A stretch of DNA of 64,000 nucleotides from Butyrivibrio sp. NC2007 (GCF_000421405.1 NZ_ATWY01000022.1:1-64000); one strand, 5' to 3'; shown: positions 26,001-34,162, counted from the stretch's first letter. Translations and numbers: made by a program. The notes: generated by a model from the letters alone, not told the origin.

Positions 26001-28272
26001 GTATGAGGCTGCTCAGAGTGGTGCTCAGGGCGGCTCTGCAAGCGGATCAGGAGTTTCAGCAGATACAGTGTTCAGCTACGTTGATGAGACTGTTGAAGGA
26101 AATACAAACTACCTCTACAGAGTTGCAGCGGTAGTTGATGGCAAGACAAGTTACAAGTCACTTCCACTTTCAGTTCTTACAACTGTTTCCATCGCATCAA
26201 TTGATGCCGATCAGCTCCAGGCACTTCAGAACCAGCAGCTGGTTGAGGACACAGTACTTGCAGAGGGTCAGAGCGTTGCAGATCTTCTTAGGGCCAACGT
26301 AGGAACAGTTAAGGTAAAAGACTCTGAAGGCAAGACCCAGACTGTATCGGTTAGCTATGAGGCAGACGAGGTTGATATCGAGAACGTTGGAACATACACA
26401 GCTTATGCAAATGTAAGAGGATATGGTTCCAATCCTGTAGAAGTTACTGTAATCGTTGTTCCAAACAAGGCTACAGGCTATGCACAGCTTGATGCGGTTG
26501 AGGTTATTGAAGGACAGGAAGCTAAACTGCCTGAGTTCGTTACAGCAACTTTCCTCAACGGAACAAGCAAGGATGTGGCAGTAACATGGGATACAGCTTC
26601 ACTTGATACAGGAGTTGTCGGTGTTTATGAGATCGCAGGAACTGTTGAGAATGACGCAGAGGCTGAGATCACACTTACAGTAAATGTTGTTGCTGACTAT
26701 GTTGTGGCAGTGGCAGACAGCTTTACAGAGCTTGTTATCGGAGATGCTGATGCTGCTTCTAAGCTTCCTGCTACAGTAAGCGCTACATATAAGAGCGGAA
26801 GCGTTAAGGATGTTCCGGTAGCATGGGACGTTGCAGGTATTGATGTAAGTACAGCAGGAACCTACAAGACTACAGGAACAATCGAGGGAAGCGTAATTGT
26901 TGCAAACCTCACAGTTACAGTTGATTATCAGGCACTTTACAAGTTTGACTTTGGTATCAAAGCAGGTGTTAGTGCTGATGGCTGGACAGAAGTAGTTGTT
27001 AATCCTAAGAACGGAACAACAAAGCTTTCAGACCTTGGATCTTTCTATACTGAAGAGAAGGGCTGGGGCTTTAGCGATGATGAGCAGTTTACTCAGGGTA
27101 GATCAGAAGGATTTACCGTAGATGGAGCGCTCGACGCAAATGTTTACACAGACTTTGCACTTCCTGCAGGTCAGGAATTCTGGGTTGATGTAAAGAATGG
27201 TACATATCAGGTAGAAGTTCTTTCAAACTCAGTATACAAGAGCAATGTAAAGGGAGCAGTTGAGGGCGTAAGCTACAATGTTTCCAACGCAGCAGGAACA
27301 TACAACTGGGCAGTTCTTACAGATGTAGAAGTTACAGACGGACAGCTTACATTCACATTTGATTCTGCGACAACCAGCAGAATGGGTGCAATCATCATTC
27401 GCCAGAAAGAGGTTGTTGTACCTAAGGAAGATCAGGTGATCACAGGAACAACAAGTTATAATGTAAGCCTTGCAAGAAACAACTATGTACTTGATGCAGT
27501 TACATCAGGCGACGGAGCACTTTCATATGCTTCTTCAAATGAAGAGGTTGTGACAGTGGCTGAGGATGGAACACTCAACCTTGTATCAACAGGTAATGCC
27601 ATCATCACAGTTACAGCAGCTGAGACAGATGCTTACAACGAAGCAGTGATGCTCATCAACGTACATGTAAATGCGTACTACGAAGTAGATGCTGAGGGCA
27701 ACAAGGTCTTTTACAAGGATGGTGACAAGCTGGCAAACGGCTTCGTTACTGAGGTAGAAGGAACCTACTATGTGAAGAAGGGCGTTGCACAGACAGGTCT
27801 TATGACTGACCGTCTGACCCTGTACTACTTCAGCGAAGATGCCGATGACCTCGGCGTAATGCAGACCGGATTTGTGACAGTAAAGGGCAAGACCTACTAC
27901 TTCGGCGAAAACGGTAAGGCAGTAAGAGGCTGGTTTAACGTAGACGGCGCTCAGTACTATGCAAACCTTGATTACACAATTCACGACGGATTCCTCATCG
28001 GACTCCTGGCAACCTACTACTTTGATCCTCAGACCCACGCAATGGTGAAGGGCTTTAAGACCATCAACATAAGAGGCGAAGAGCTCCTGTACCACTTCGA
28101 TGAGAAGACCGGCAAAGCAACCACCGGCTGGTTTACAGTTGACGGAGTTCAGTACTTCGCCATCGGAGGTGAAGTCCAGAGAGGTATCGTATGGATACTC
28201 CTGAAGGTCTACCACTTCGATGAAACCACAGGCGCACTAATAGCACAGAGATCCATCTTCGGCAGATGGTAA
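20029..28272 (+). CDS. Giant secreted rhamnogalacturonan acetylesterase-lyase with cell-wall-binding repeats
   Basis: 2747 residues. Signal peptide to about residue 36, then a Ser/Glu/Asp-rich linker to about 150. Modules in order: galactose-binding-like (165-350); SGNH esterase of the rhamnogalacturonan acetylesterase type (353-620; IASDSTVQTY, NRAIGGRSSSS, WGHNDA, DATHL); FN3 (628-720); galactose-binding-like (726-870); two FN3 (874-1075); PL11-type rhamnogalacturonan lyase (1080-1740; VAGGLEHYSSRAL, Ca-binding-like DLNGDGDLE, DYDADGAAE, DVDGDGCDE); galactose-binding-like (1833-1987); three Ig-like (2053-2300); galactose-binding-like (2303-2460); Ig-like (2467-2547); aromatic/glycine cell-wall-binding repeats (2550-2747). 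It should deacetylate and cleave the rhamnogalacturonan I backbone of pectin while held on the cell surface. GGAGGG precedes the ATG. Confidence 0.93.
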   Translation: MGNQKKNGLVRAIAFATSISLTVSSVFAYSTVKSYAAEETAALESSVLDSSEESSDAASDASSEESSAAADGSSESSFDEASAGSGSTNEDAAAEEDGEEETDEETDEETEEEADAANSASTEATDDDLAKEKAKSAVRLLGLAPTPATVEQGDDGYENFVEDTVVADFLFGTDNGISSESVYSEETGYGFSDVDFDTDPVGWSGNVYYPRVANVTEDSASHVTDEDSYLGISSKVWTETESTGYGVYTYENTSTFNVDLYNADYEVEVTLTNPTDSSYSAYLEAEDITQESGITVGGRSSATVSFQTNLVDSQLNLKFLAASSATSISDAGTNNVYVSEAKITRLKTQEAGSKPTLYIASDSTVQTYDAYYYPQTGWGQVFSDWFGEFVEEREADDADFSQAQVYETANVIVENRAIGGRSSSSFIQEGKLEDILEDIKQGDYLFIQWGHNDATYSRPNRYVSSSDFGDYIMQYVDGAYQRGATPVLVTPVARYSYTDNGDGTVTWSSNFEAYRQVMISLANEHDIPLIDLTARSGDICEDFGAEGAKSLFLCGVEAGDYTEGAYTGGSSDATHLQWYGAFKFSQAVAQGILDFANEEDNDYALGFNDQLDSLAELVSIDASTEAPEKVLDLESTSVGSTSVSLSWTQATGAEMYYIYRAELEDGQTVADVDFSNATKYSVSTKTKYTDSGCNSGITYVYAVAAWNSFGTGELSDVIAVSTKEAGLKFDFNYNNSPTMEGWTGVNQNQAYDATTGYGWITAPGNGRYRNGNGNNDSSDMADDFNLGGGEFAVDLPNGSYEVTIYACDLLPGTSTIKVVYNAEGVSFGSIATKQALASCTGTVAVTDGQLNITVGGTNNYINGMTITSLLTAPSNLTITELSFTATTANFLLSFGTVDDAVSYTVYQKSESDAEFSVAKTFTAQELLDSELDCRAMVADLGETYSYYMTCTNSEGTESPASNVVTQSMLDESVAVPSAPINLVCTSPEAGQTELQHYVDLKWDANATEEGVIKYIVYRSQKPESDKAFKGYEKIGETKSPVYTDDTVYTNIHYYYKVAALNAGGLGEMSDVCITPVVGNLVAGGLEHYSSRALVAINLAGGAGAETKVSATDAEGNEITSGVYLSWRAFAGDLDGDGNVTSSFTVYRNGAAIAEDLKVTNCVDEGGSASDTYTVVGSNDASLGISAVSTAVWNNQYQEFQLNRPSDQTMPDGTSASYTANDMSVGDLNGDGDLELIVKWYPSNAKDNSGSGYTGTTFLDAYDIDFATGSATLMWRIDLGINIRSGAHYTQFQVWDYDADGAAEIAVKTADGTTTYDANLNETGFVGACSMAALDTATISTENDYRNSSGYVLDGPEYFSMFNGEDGTIIDTVEYLPGRGSVSAWGDGYGNRVDRFLSGTAYLNGTTPFAVFARGYYTRTCLTAYYLSTADDGTQSIGVYWQFDTLNAGAQYEGQGNHALSVNDVDGDGCDEIIYGSLTVDNDGSVLYSTGLGHGDAEHVGDWIPSRSGLEVMDVHEHDNAAYHVEIHDAETGEVLTGYYTGKDTGRGVASDIDPRYEGAEYWSIANPAYTGSDEPSWDTRTANVFSSLSGIYDSSDASGSSMITVNEGATPPSNFSIYWDGDLLAEMQDHTFDSGAYAPLTTTIEKWDYENGQNVNLFESSEVLTSNGTKGNLGLVADILGDWREEIIARCSADSSRIRVYSTTIQTEYVIPCLLTDLAYREGVAWQNVGYNQPAHTSFLVSNGLITAGLLAGEISSSSVEVQFTPANDGALYGHEITGYEIYRAKADDDGNAGEYELIASKDVAELDQVAKSEDGSGSGSGDAAEVTKPVDYKFDFGAGNTQDGWTAVSAATEYSEELGYGFSDVSSISNKTYAALENEESDLYYDSALAWIANGSCEFVVDVPNGSYEVTQYIYNGSGASYQKLTAEGVEFADFRHGNTDKITYSETQTVEVTDGKLNLVNTVTKNGYAAMYFTGFEVKTANYDEALAKYEAAQSGAQGGSASGSGVSADTVFSYVDETVEGNTNYLYRVAAVVDGKTSYKSLPLSVLTTVSIASIDADQLQALQNQQLVEDTVLAEGQSVADLLRANVGTVKVKDSEGKTQTVSVSYEADEVDIENVGTYTAYANVRGYGSNPVEVTVIVVPNKATGYAQLDAVEVIEGQEAKLPEFVTATFLNGTSKDVAVTWDTASLDTGVVGVYEIAGTVENDAEAEITLTVNVVADYVVAVADSFTELVIGDADAASKLPATVSATYKSGSVKDVPVAWDVAGIDVSTAGTYKTTGTIEGSVIVANLTVTVDYQALYKFDFGIKAGVSADGWTEVVVNPKNGTTKLSDLGSFYTEEKGWGFSDDEQFTQGRSEGFTVDGALDANVYTDFALPAGQEFWVDVKNGTYQVEVLSNSVYKSNVKGAVEGVSYNVSNAAGTYNWAVLTDVEVTDGQLTFTFDSATTSRMGAIIIRQKEVVVPKEDQVITGTTSYNVSLARNNYVLDAVTSGDGALSYASSNEEVVTVAEDGTLNLVSTGNAIITVTAAETDAYNEAVMLINVHVNAYYEVDAEGNKVFYKDGDKLANGFVTEVEGTYYVKKGVAQTGLMTDRLTLYYFSEDADDLGVMQTGFVTVKGKTYYFGENGKAVRGWFNVDGAQYYANLDYTIHDGFLIGLLATYYFDPQTHAMVKGFKTINIRGEELLYHFDEKTGKATTGWFTVDGVQYFAIGGEVQRGIVWILLKVYHFDETTGALIAQRSIFGRW

Positions 28273-28276
28273 TCCC

Positions 28277-28306
28277 AAGCTCCCCACCCCGGTGGGGAGC
28301 TTTTTT
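28277..28306 (+). terminator. Intrinsic terminator after the giant pectinase gene
   Basis: AGCTCCCCACC (28278-28288) pairs with GGTGGGGAGCT (28291-28301), followed by six T. Confidence 0.92.
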
Positions 28307-28405
28307 GAGCCCTAGGGACGGAGTCAGTGGTCCATTTTTGACCCCTAGGGACGGAGTCAAGGGCTCATTTCTGAGCCCTGGGGACGGAGTCAAGGGCTCA
28401 TTTTT
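28307..28405. repeat. Three tandem REP-like units (GAGCC...GGGACGGAGTCA family)
   Basis: Three consecutive, slightly diverged units of about 33 bases, each with CCTAGGGACGGAGTCA or CCTGGGGACGGAGTCA followed by GTGG or AGGGCTCATTT. Each can form a small hairpin with GAGCCC/GGGCTC arms. The array directly follows the terminator and precedes the promoter of the next gene. The same family lies at 29157-29219 and 36509-36573 and, in part, at 38149-38220. Confidence 0.85.
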
Positions 28406-28441
28406 CTGTGAAGACAGACTCGGAAGTAATATAATGGAAGC

Positions 28442-29179
28442 ATGGAATACTTCTGGATGCAGCAGGACGACATACCGCCGGAAATGGGCTATCCGCTCTT
28501 TGGAGCCGCCCATCTCATAAGCGTCGCGGTAACTTTGTCGCTGGTAGTAATTGCATTATTCGTTCTCAGAAAGAAGAGTGGCCGGGTGCAGAGAAGAGTG
28601 CTCAAGGCCATTCCCCTTGTCATGCTCGTTCTGGAAGTGGCAAAAGATCTTTTCCTCCTCTCCATACATAAATTCGGCCTGGGGTATCTTCCTCTACACG
28701 TCTGCAGTATCGGCATCTTCGTATTTCTTTTACGAGAGTTTCTGCCCCTAAAATGGGCCAAAGCCTACTTCGGCGAAGTCGCATATGCCCTGATCATGCC
28801 GGCATCGCTTGTCGCCCTGATCTTCGCAGACTGGACAATCTATTACCCTGTCCTGAACTTCATAAACCTTCACAGTTACCTCTGGCACGGCCTGTTGGTG
28901 CTGTATCCGGCGCTTCTATTTATGTCAAAAGAGATCTCCCCGTCCATCAGACATATCCACTGGGTTCTGCTGTTTTTGTGCCTCGTCGTACCGCCAATCT
29001 ACCTGTTCGACAAGCACTTTAACTGCAATTACTTTTTCGTAAACTGGCCAATCCCCAATAGCCCACTGTCATGGCTTGCATCATTCATGGGAAACCCGGG
29101 CTACCTCATTGGCTACGCAATCCTGACTATCCTTGTCCTTCTCCTTGTCTACAAAATGAGCCCTCGACTCCGTCCCTAG
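28442..29179 (+). CDS. YwaF/TIGR02206-family membrane protein
   Basis: 245 residues with seven hydrophobic segments, and conserved FGAAHLISVAVTLSLV at the start, LPLHVCSIGIF in the middle and a LHSYLWHGLLVLYP segment, as in the TIGR02206/YwaF (TMEM164-like) membrane family; function unknown. A TAATATAAT promoter element precedes it. The last eight codons and the stop (MSPRLRP then TAG) lie within a REP-like repeat, so repeat insertion has set the C-terminus. Confidence 0.85.
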   Translation: MEYFWMQQDDIPPEMGYPLFGAAHLISVAVTLSLVVIALFVLRKKSGRVQRRVLKAIPLVMLVLEVAKDLFLLSIHKFGLGYLPLHVCSIGIFVFLLREFLPLKWAKAYFGEVAYALIMPASLVALIFADWTIYYPVLNFINLHSYLWHGLLVLYPALLFMSKEISPSIRHIHWVLLFLCLVVPPIYLFDKHFNCNYFFVNWPIPNSPLSWLASFMGNPGYLIGYAILTILVLLLVYKMSPRLRP

Positions 29180-29219
29180 GGCTCACAAATGATCCCTTGA
29201 CTCCGTCCCTAGGGCTCAA
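29157..29219. repeat. Two REP-like units, GAGCC family, overlapping a gene end
   Basis: Two inverted units with GACTCCGTCCCTAGGGCTCA at 29165-29184 and 29199-29218, opposite in orientation to the array at 28.3 kb. The first unit supplies the stop codon of the gene at 28442-29179. Confidence 0.85.
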
Positions 29220-29307
29220 AAATATCATATTTCGTTTATCTGTATTTAATAATTTGTTGATATGATATTAAGTGTAATATTATGCGCAAATTATGACCGA
29301 GGTCGAT

Positions 29308-30915
29308 ATGGATAAACACATTCTCCGGATCTATACCCTGTTCTTGGCAGTGGCATGCAGTATTGTTTTAGTGTATGCCTTTAATGGTGGTGCGAAAAGC
29401 CGGTTCAGCATGTATCCAAAAGACACTCAAGTTATACTGACACCAATCACCGACAGCATGGACGAAACCGGCACACGTGTGTTAACATTTGACTCCTCTG
29501 AGATCATCGCAGCCGGAGGATGCCTTTCTTTTACATCCGGATTTAATGATGTCCGGGTCTATTCACGTGAATCCATCATTTATGAGAGCATCGGCGTTCG
29601 CTCGACATTCCTTCGTTCCAACGGAAATTCCTGGCACTTTGTTCGCGTGCCCGATGTAAACGCTTCTCTAACCGTCAAACTCAAATCCGTTTATAACAAT
29701 GTACCGACGATCACGCCTGAATTTACGGCCGGAGATTACTATAACCTCAGGTCGTCACTCATAGCTGGCTCCGCCCCCGTACTCATTACTTCAATACTGG
29801 ATGTGCTCTTTGGGCTTATCATGATCGCATATTCCTATATTATTTGGCGCATTACTCCCGGAAAACCCAGAATCGTCTATATCGGCTTAACAGCTGTTCT
29901 GATAGGTCTTTGGTCCGCAGGAGAGACTAACGCCATGGTTGTCCTTCTTAACAATCGTGCGCTGGCCGGCGTTTTCGCCTTCCTGATCCTTATCTTTATC
30001 CCCGTGCCCTATGTCATGTACATCCGCGCTGTTTTATGGAAAAATGATAAATTCATATATCGGATCCCAATCTGCCTATCACTCATTGATTTCGTAGTGG
30101 TAATGGTCCTTGCCCTCACCGGAGTCATGGACCTCAAGCAGTCGGTCATCATAACCCACCTGACCTGGGCACTCTCTATCATCTATGTAGTTGCAGCTGC
30201 CATAATCACACTAAAGAACCACAAAAAAGAAAAAGACAGCATGGCCATTTTCAACGCAGCCTCGATGCTGGTCCTCATCGCCGTCGCAGGCCTTGAGATC
30301 GCTTATTACTGGACTGGCGTGCGCATCCAGAACGACGTCTGGGGGCGTGTCCTGATCCTTGGCTACATAGTCCTACTCGCTAACAGAAACATCATCGATT
30401 CCCTGAAAGACATCGAGAAAGGCAGAAGGGCAGAGTACTACAAGAAGCTCGCCAACACTGACCCCATAACCGGTCTTGCCAACAGGACCGCGTTCAACCA
30501 CGACTTAAAGAAGCTTTCCGGGGAAAAGAGCTATAGCATTATCTCCATGGATCTGAACAACCTGAAGGAAGTCAACGACACCAAAGGACATCTGGCGGGA
30601 GACGGATATATCATGAAAGCCGCCGAAATCATCAACAAGGTATTTGGAAAAGATGGCAAGTGCTATCGTGTAGGTGGCGATGAGTTCACCGTTATCATCA
30701 AAAAGCCGGAAAGTGACGCTGTTGTCGCCGGCCTCATTCCGCAGATGAACGAAGAAATAGCTGCATACAATAACGACAACCCTTCAGAGCCGATCGCAAT
30801 CGCACTGGGCTATGAGAGCAGCTCCGAAGAGACAGGCTTTGATTTTAACGATATCCTGCGCCTGGCAGACGTAAAGATGTACGAGAACAAGCGCTGGTTG
30901 AAGGCAAAAGAATAA
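29308..30915 (+). CDS. Membrane diguanylate cyclase with 7TM-type sensor
   Basis: 535 residues from the ATG at 29308 (GAGG five bases upstream); an in-frame ATG at 29293 has no site. A first helix at about 7-25 is followed by an extracytoplasmic beta-rich domain to about 160, then six or seven helices (about 165-375), and a GGDEF domain with intact RVGGDEFTVII. The layout resembles receptors with an extracellular sensor joined to 7TM and a cyclase output. The product should make c-di-GMP at the membrane. A REP-like unit begins right after the stop. Confidence 0.88.
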   Translation: MDKHILRIYTLFLAVACSIVLVYAFNGGAKSRFSMYPKDTQVILTPITDSMDETGTRVLTFDSSEIIAAGGCLSFTSGFNDVRVYSRESIIYESIGVRSTFLRSNGNSWHFVRVPDVNASLTVKLKSVYNNVPTITPEFTAGDYYNLRSSLIAGSAPVLITSILDVLFGLIMIAYSYIIWRITPGKPRIVYIGLTAVLIGLWSAGETNAMVVLLNNRALAGVFAFLILIFIPVPYVMYIRAVLWKNDKFIYRIPICLSLIDFVVVMVLALTGVMDLKQSVIITHLTWALSIIYVVAAAIITLKNHKKEKDSMAIFNAASMLVLIAVAGLEIAYYWTGVRIQNDVWGRVLILGYIVLLANRNIIDSLKDIEKGRRAEYYKKLANTDPITGLANRTAFNHDLKKLSGEKSYSIISMDLNNLKEVNDTKGHLAGDGYIMKAAEIINKVFGKDGKCYRVGGDEFTVIIKKPESDAVVAGLIPQMNEEIAAYNNDNPSEPIAIALGYESSSEETGFDFNDILRLADVKMYENKRWLKAKE

Positions 30916-30951
30916 ATGAGTCACCGGGGACGTTTCAGTTTGACTCATTTT
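30915..30951. repeat. REP-like unit, GAGTCA family
   Basis: ATGAGTCACCGGGGACG followed by TTTCAGTTTGACTCATTTT, with GAGTCA/TGACTC arms, starting at the stop codon of the GGDEF gene. It precedes a strong intrinsic terminator. Confidence 0.85.
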
Positions 30952-30958
30952 GATAGTT

Positions 30959-30992
30959 ACAGCCACAGAGCAAAAATCTGTGGCTGTTTTTT
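30959..30992 (+). terminator. Intrinsic terminator
   Basis: ACAGCCACAGA (30959-30969) pairs with TCTGTGGCTGT (30977-30987), followed by a T run. TATAAT at 30995-31000 just after it probably belongs to the promoter of the endonuclease IV gene. Confidence 0.92.
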
Positions 30993-31038
30993 GTTATAAT
31001 AAACGAAACGACATTAGACATTGGGAGAAATCTAAGAA

Positions 31039-31869
31039 ATGATATACATCGGTTGTCACCTTACAGTAACAAACGGCTACGAAGCCATGGGCCATCAGAT
31101 GGTCTCTTTTGGCGGCAATACCTTCGCCTGGTTCACCAGAAACCCCAGAGGAGGCAAGACTAAGGACGCAGACCCGGCAGACGTCGCAGCGCTGTCAGAG
31201 ATCCTTAGTCAAAAGAGCTTTGGCAAACTTGTAGCGCACGGCAGCTATACCATGAACCTGTGCTCCGCCAACGCTGACACCAGAGCCAACGGCCTCGAGA
31301 TGCTGGCAAAAGACCTTGAGAAGATGGAGGCACTTCCCGGACAATATTACAACTTCCACCCGGGCTCACATACAGGTCAGGGCGCGGAAGCAGGAATCGA
31401 GCAGATCGCTGAGGGTCTGAACAAGGTGCTTTGGCCGGAAATGCAGACCACAGTGCTGCTGGAAACCATGGCCGGAAAAGGCTCGGAAGTCGGCAGAAAC
31501 TTTGAAGAGCTGAAGGCCATCATCGACCGAGTAGAGCTCAAGGACAAGCTCGGCGTTTGCTTTGACACCTGCCACACCTGGGATTCCGGGTATGACATAG
31601 TGGGCGACCTGGACGGCGTCCTTACAAAGTTTGATAAGATAATCGGTCTGGACAAGCTGAAGGCCGTTCACTTTAACGACAGCAAGAACCCCTGTGGTGC
31701 AGCCAAAGACCGCCACGAGAAGCTCGGCCAGGGCTTCATCGGCATGGAAGGCATGAAGCGCTTTGCAACTCATCCGGCCTTTGAAGGCCTGCCATTTATC
31801 CTCGAGACCCCAAACGACGACGAGGGTTACATCCAGGAAATCGCCACAGTACAGAGCTGGTTCGCGTGA
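31039..31869 (+). CDS. nfo: Endonuclease IV (AP endonuclease family 2)
   Basis: 276 residues. The enzyme cuts DNA at abasic sites in base excision repair. Zinc-site motifs of the TIM-barrel family are present: VAHGSYTMN, NFHPGSHTGQG, LLETMAGKG, GVCFDTCHTWDSGYDI and VHFNDSKNPCGAAKDRHEKLGQGFIG. The length is normal. GGGAG precedes the ATG. A J-domain gene follows after 32 bases and is probably co-transcribed. Confidence 0.96.
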   Translation: MIYIGCHLTVTNGYEAMGHQMVSFGGNTFAWFTRNPRGGKTKDADPADVAALSEILSQKSFGKLVAHGSYTMNLCSANADTRANGLEMLAKDLEKMEALPGQYYNFHPGSHTGQGAEAGIEQIAEGLNKVLWPEMQTTVLLETMAGKGSEVGRNFEELKAIIDRVELKDKLGVCFDTCHTWDSGYDIVGDLDGVLTKFDKIIGLDKLKAVHFNDSKNPCGAAKDRHEKLGQGFIGMEGMKRFATHPAFEGLPFILETPNDDEGYIQEIATVQSWFA

Positions 31870-31901
31870 TGAAATTTGAAGAAAAGAGAAATGGCTGATA
31901 T

Positions 31902-32663
31902 ATGACACTTAAGGAAGCTTACAAGATCCTAGGCGCCACCAAATCCGACGACCCCCGGACCATAAAAACCAAATACAAGAAGCTCCTCATCCTGTACCAC
32001 CCGGACTCAGATCCGCTCGGGGAGAGAGACCCCGAAGACGACGAGCGGATAAGGCAGGTCATCGAAGCTTACAGGAAGATCCGTGAATCAGACGGCGACT
32101 CCGGCTACGATCCTTATGAATTTACCTGGGATGCCTTTGAGAACAAAAGAGCTTTTTCCGAGCGCAACATCTACGTCCAGTTCAAGATGTACGACGAAGA
32201 GCTGCCTCTTTCCAAGATGGCCCGTGGAAGATTTGTCTGGGACCCTGATATGGAAGAGTTCAGGCTCTTTTCCAAGAGCGTCCTGGAGGCATGCAAGGAA
32301 GCAATGACTGATCCCGACGCCGCCATGTCCCCTGATCTGGTAAAAGACATATTCCACCTAATGATGCAGGAGTACATCCTCCCGGGTGACTGCGCCCGGA
32401 AGCTTGGCAAAAAAATCAGTGAAGACGATAACGCGGAAACCTACGCCTTTGCAGGATTTGTGAAGGGAGAGACTTTGTCTTTTGACGAAGACGAGCTGTA
32501 TTACGTGGTCCTGCCCCTCTTGGAAAACCCGGAAATTAAATCGCGCAGAACTGCCAGCGACCGCATGAAAGCTACGATCGAGCTGACAATACCAAAGGGC
32601 TACGCAGATAGCCCGGTTTCGAATAAAGAGAAAATACTTGCAAAATTGTCTGCTGCGCGGTGA
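31902..32663 (+). CDS. J-domain protein
   Basis: 253 residues. The first 65 form a J domain with the HPD motif (YHPDSD, H33-P34-D35) that stimulates Hsp70 ATPase; the loop is enriched in acidic residues. The rest has no zinc-finger or glycine-rich region of DnaJ, so this is a specialised co-chaperone. Near the C-terminus SDRMKATIELTIPKGYADSP could be a short beta domain. The client is unknown. Confidence 0.8.
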   Translation: MTLKEAYKILGATKSDDPRTIKTKYKKLLILYHPDSDPLGERDPEDDERIRQVIEAYRKIRESDGDSGYDPYEFTWDAFENKRAFSERNIYVQFKMYDEELPLSKMARGRFVWDPDMEEFRLFSKSVLEACKEAMTDPDAAMSPDLVKDIFHLMMQEYILPGDCARKLGKKISEDDNAETYAFAGFVKGETLSFDEDELYYVVLPLLENPEIKSRRTASDRMKATIELTIPKGYADSPVSNKEKILAKLSAAR

Positions 32664-32692
32664 AGTCGCATCACATCGCGACCATATATGTA

Positions 32693-32977
32693 CGTTGGTT
32701 GGAAACGTGATTTCGACCACCCCACAACTCACTTCCATATAAAAAATAGTTGGAAATTACAAAAAGGACTTTAGAGGTTCGCGACTAAACTACAAAAAAA
32801 CTACATCACAAAGTACCGTGGAGCCGGTAGCTGTGATGTAGCCACAGTGTTAGCCATCAAATTTTCCAAAAGTAGAGGTTTGTAATTTCCAACTATTTTT
32901 TTATATACAAATTTTTGGTATGCATTTGAAAAATCAAATCCAACCAACAAGCCCCTATAAAGAGGCTTGTGATGCAC
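32693..32977 (-). repeat. 290-bp nested-hairpin element, copy A (minus orientation)
   Basis: This accounts for the intergenic space between two convergent genes. Three nested inverted repeats are visible: outer GTTGGTTGG / CCAACCAAC; middle AATAGTTGGAAATTACAAA / TTTGTAATTTCCAACTATT; inner CTACATCACA / TGTGATGTAG (32801-32841) with a conserved ACCG-containing loop. The other copies at 37.8, 42.0 and 49.4 kb share order and spacing. No reading frame is conserved. Either a MITE-like mobile sequence or a structured RNA. Confidence 0.8.
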
Positions 32978-33454
32978 TCATGACTCATTTACAAGTTTCC
33001 CTGTCATATGCTCTGGCGTCAGCTCAAGGCACTGGACACGTGGCAGGGCATTTTTCAGCTCTTTTTGAAGATATTCTTCATCATCAGTGAACTTTCTGCA
33101 GAGATGAGTGCAGATTTCTCTGGCCTTCTCGGGATCTTCAACAAGCTTCATGCGACCGAAGATAACAACACTGTTGATGTTCAGCGCCCATTCACCTTCT
33201 TTGCGATAGCCTTCGTCATGCACGCAGTAACTTACCTTGTCGCAGGCCCTGATGGCATCAAGCTTGTGCCCTTCCTTGGCACCGTGGAAATAAAGCTTTC
33301 CATCTTCCTCACAGTACCAGTGATCAAGCACAATTCCGTATGGATAGCCATCATCTCCAAGAACCGAGAGCACGCCCCTTGGCTCATTCTTCAGGATTTC
33401 TATACATTTCTCATCAGATATTTGCTGAGCAAATCTTCTCATTTTTCTGAACAT
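32978..33454 (-). CDS. Pyridoxamine 5'-phosphate oxidase-family flavoprotein (NimA-like)
   Basis: 158 residues with the split-barrel flavin-binding pattern of PPOX/NimA proteins: EPRGVLSVLGDDGYPYGIVLDHWYCEEDGKLYFHGAKEGHKLDAI and WALNINSVVIFGRMKLV. Members reduce small molecules such as nitroimidazoles or bind FMN/heme; the substrate here is unknown. GGAGG lies before the ATG on the minus strand. The last codons (NES then TGA) fall in a TGAGTCATGAG sequence bordering repeat copy A. Confidence 0.85.
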   Translation of the reverse strand: MFRKMRRFAQQISDEKCIEILKNEPRGVLSVLGDDGYPYGIVLDHWYCEEDGKLYFHGAKEGHKLDAIRACDKVSYCVHDEGYRKEGEWALNINSVVIFGRMKLVEDPEKAREICTHLCRKFTDDEEYLQKELKNALPRVQCLELTPEHMTGKLVNES

Positions 33455-33559
33455 AGTTTCCTCCTCATTTCAGTTCCAAAACTCAGATTTCATTTTACCA
33501 TATCTACTTTGCTATAATAAGTTTAAAGCAAAAACCATAAATCAGGAGAAACATTCAAT

Positions 33560-34045
33560 ATGAGCGAAATATGGGAAATTCTACATAAACCGGACACCGT
33601 TGTATTCTTCGACATCGACGGCACTCTGACCAGCTACAACTACGGCCGCCACCATGCTCATCACGAACTGGACGGAACGCCGGAGTTCCGCGCCGTAAAC
33701 ATATACGCTGACTGCAAGAGGCTCGAGCCCCTGTACAACTACATCAAAGGTCACGATGTGGAAAGGCTCTTTTGCATATCAAGGGAACCCCACGGCCATG
33801 AAGCATGGAAGTCGGAGATGGTGGAACGTCTCTACGGAATTCCTGCCGACCACTGCTTCTACACCCTGGAAGCTGCCGAGAAGCCCCAGATTGTCATCAA
33901 CAAGGTAAAAGAGCTTTTTCCGGGCATTTCACCTGAATCCGTAGTCCTCATGGACGACAACGACGACACCTTAGGAAAATACATGGCGCAGACTCCGTAC
34001 TGCACCGCTCACCCAATGATCTTCATGGAGCATCTAGATGATTAA
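33560..34045 (+). CDS. HAD-like hydrolase
   Basis: 161 residues with HAD motif I as FFDIDGTLT near residue 17 and motif IV as VVLMDDNDDTLGKYM near residue 137; a cap region is small. Motif II may be FCISREPHG. Such proteins dephosphorylate small metabolites; the substrate cannot be given. AGGAG precedes the ATG. It stands alone. Confidence 0.8.
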   Translation: MSEIWEILHKPDTVVFFDIDGTLTSYNYGRHHAHHELDGTPEFRAVNIYADCKRLEPLYNYIKGHDVERLFCISREPHGHEAWKSEMVERLYGIPADHCFYTLEAAEKPQIVINKVKELFPGISPESVVLMDDNDDTLGKYMAQTPYCTAHPMIFMEHLDD

Positions 34046-34146
34046 ATGATGCTAGAGTATCAATAAGTTTACTTTGTGTAGTATTCAAAAAGAAAGTCGA
34101 AATGGCTAGCCAAAAACTATTGCGGATATAATGGTCATATGATAAT

Positions 34147-34162
34147 GTTTGTATATACAAAC
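34147..34162. promoter_or_regulatory. Palindromic operator before the XRE regulator gene
   Basis: GTTTGTATATACAAAC is a perfect 16-bp palindrome, 18 bases before the ATG of an XRE-family regulator and 15 bases after TATAAT (34127-34132). This is the usual place for autorepression by phage-type regulators. Confidence 0.6.

Noticed and set aside
28307-28405. CRISPR array
   Set aside because: The three repeats are adjacent with no unique spacers of regular size, and no cas genes are present; they belong to a REP-like family.
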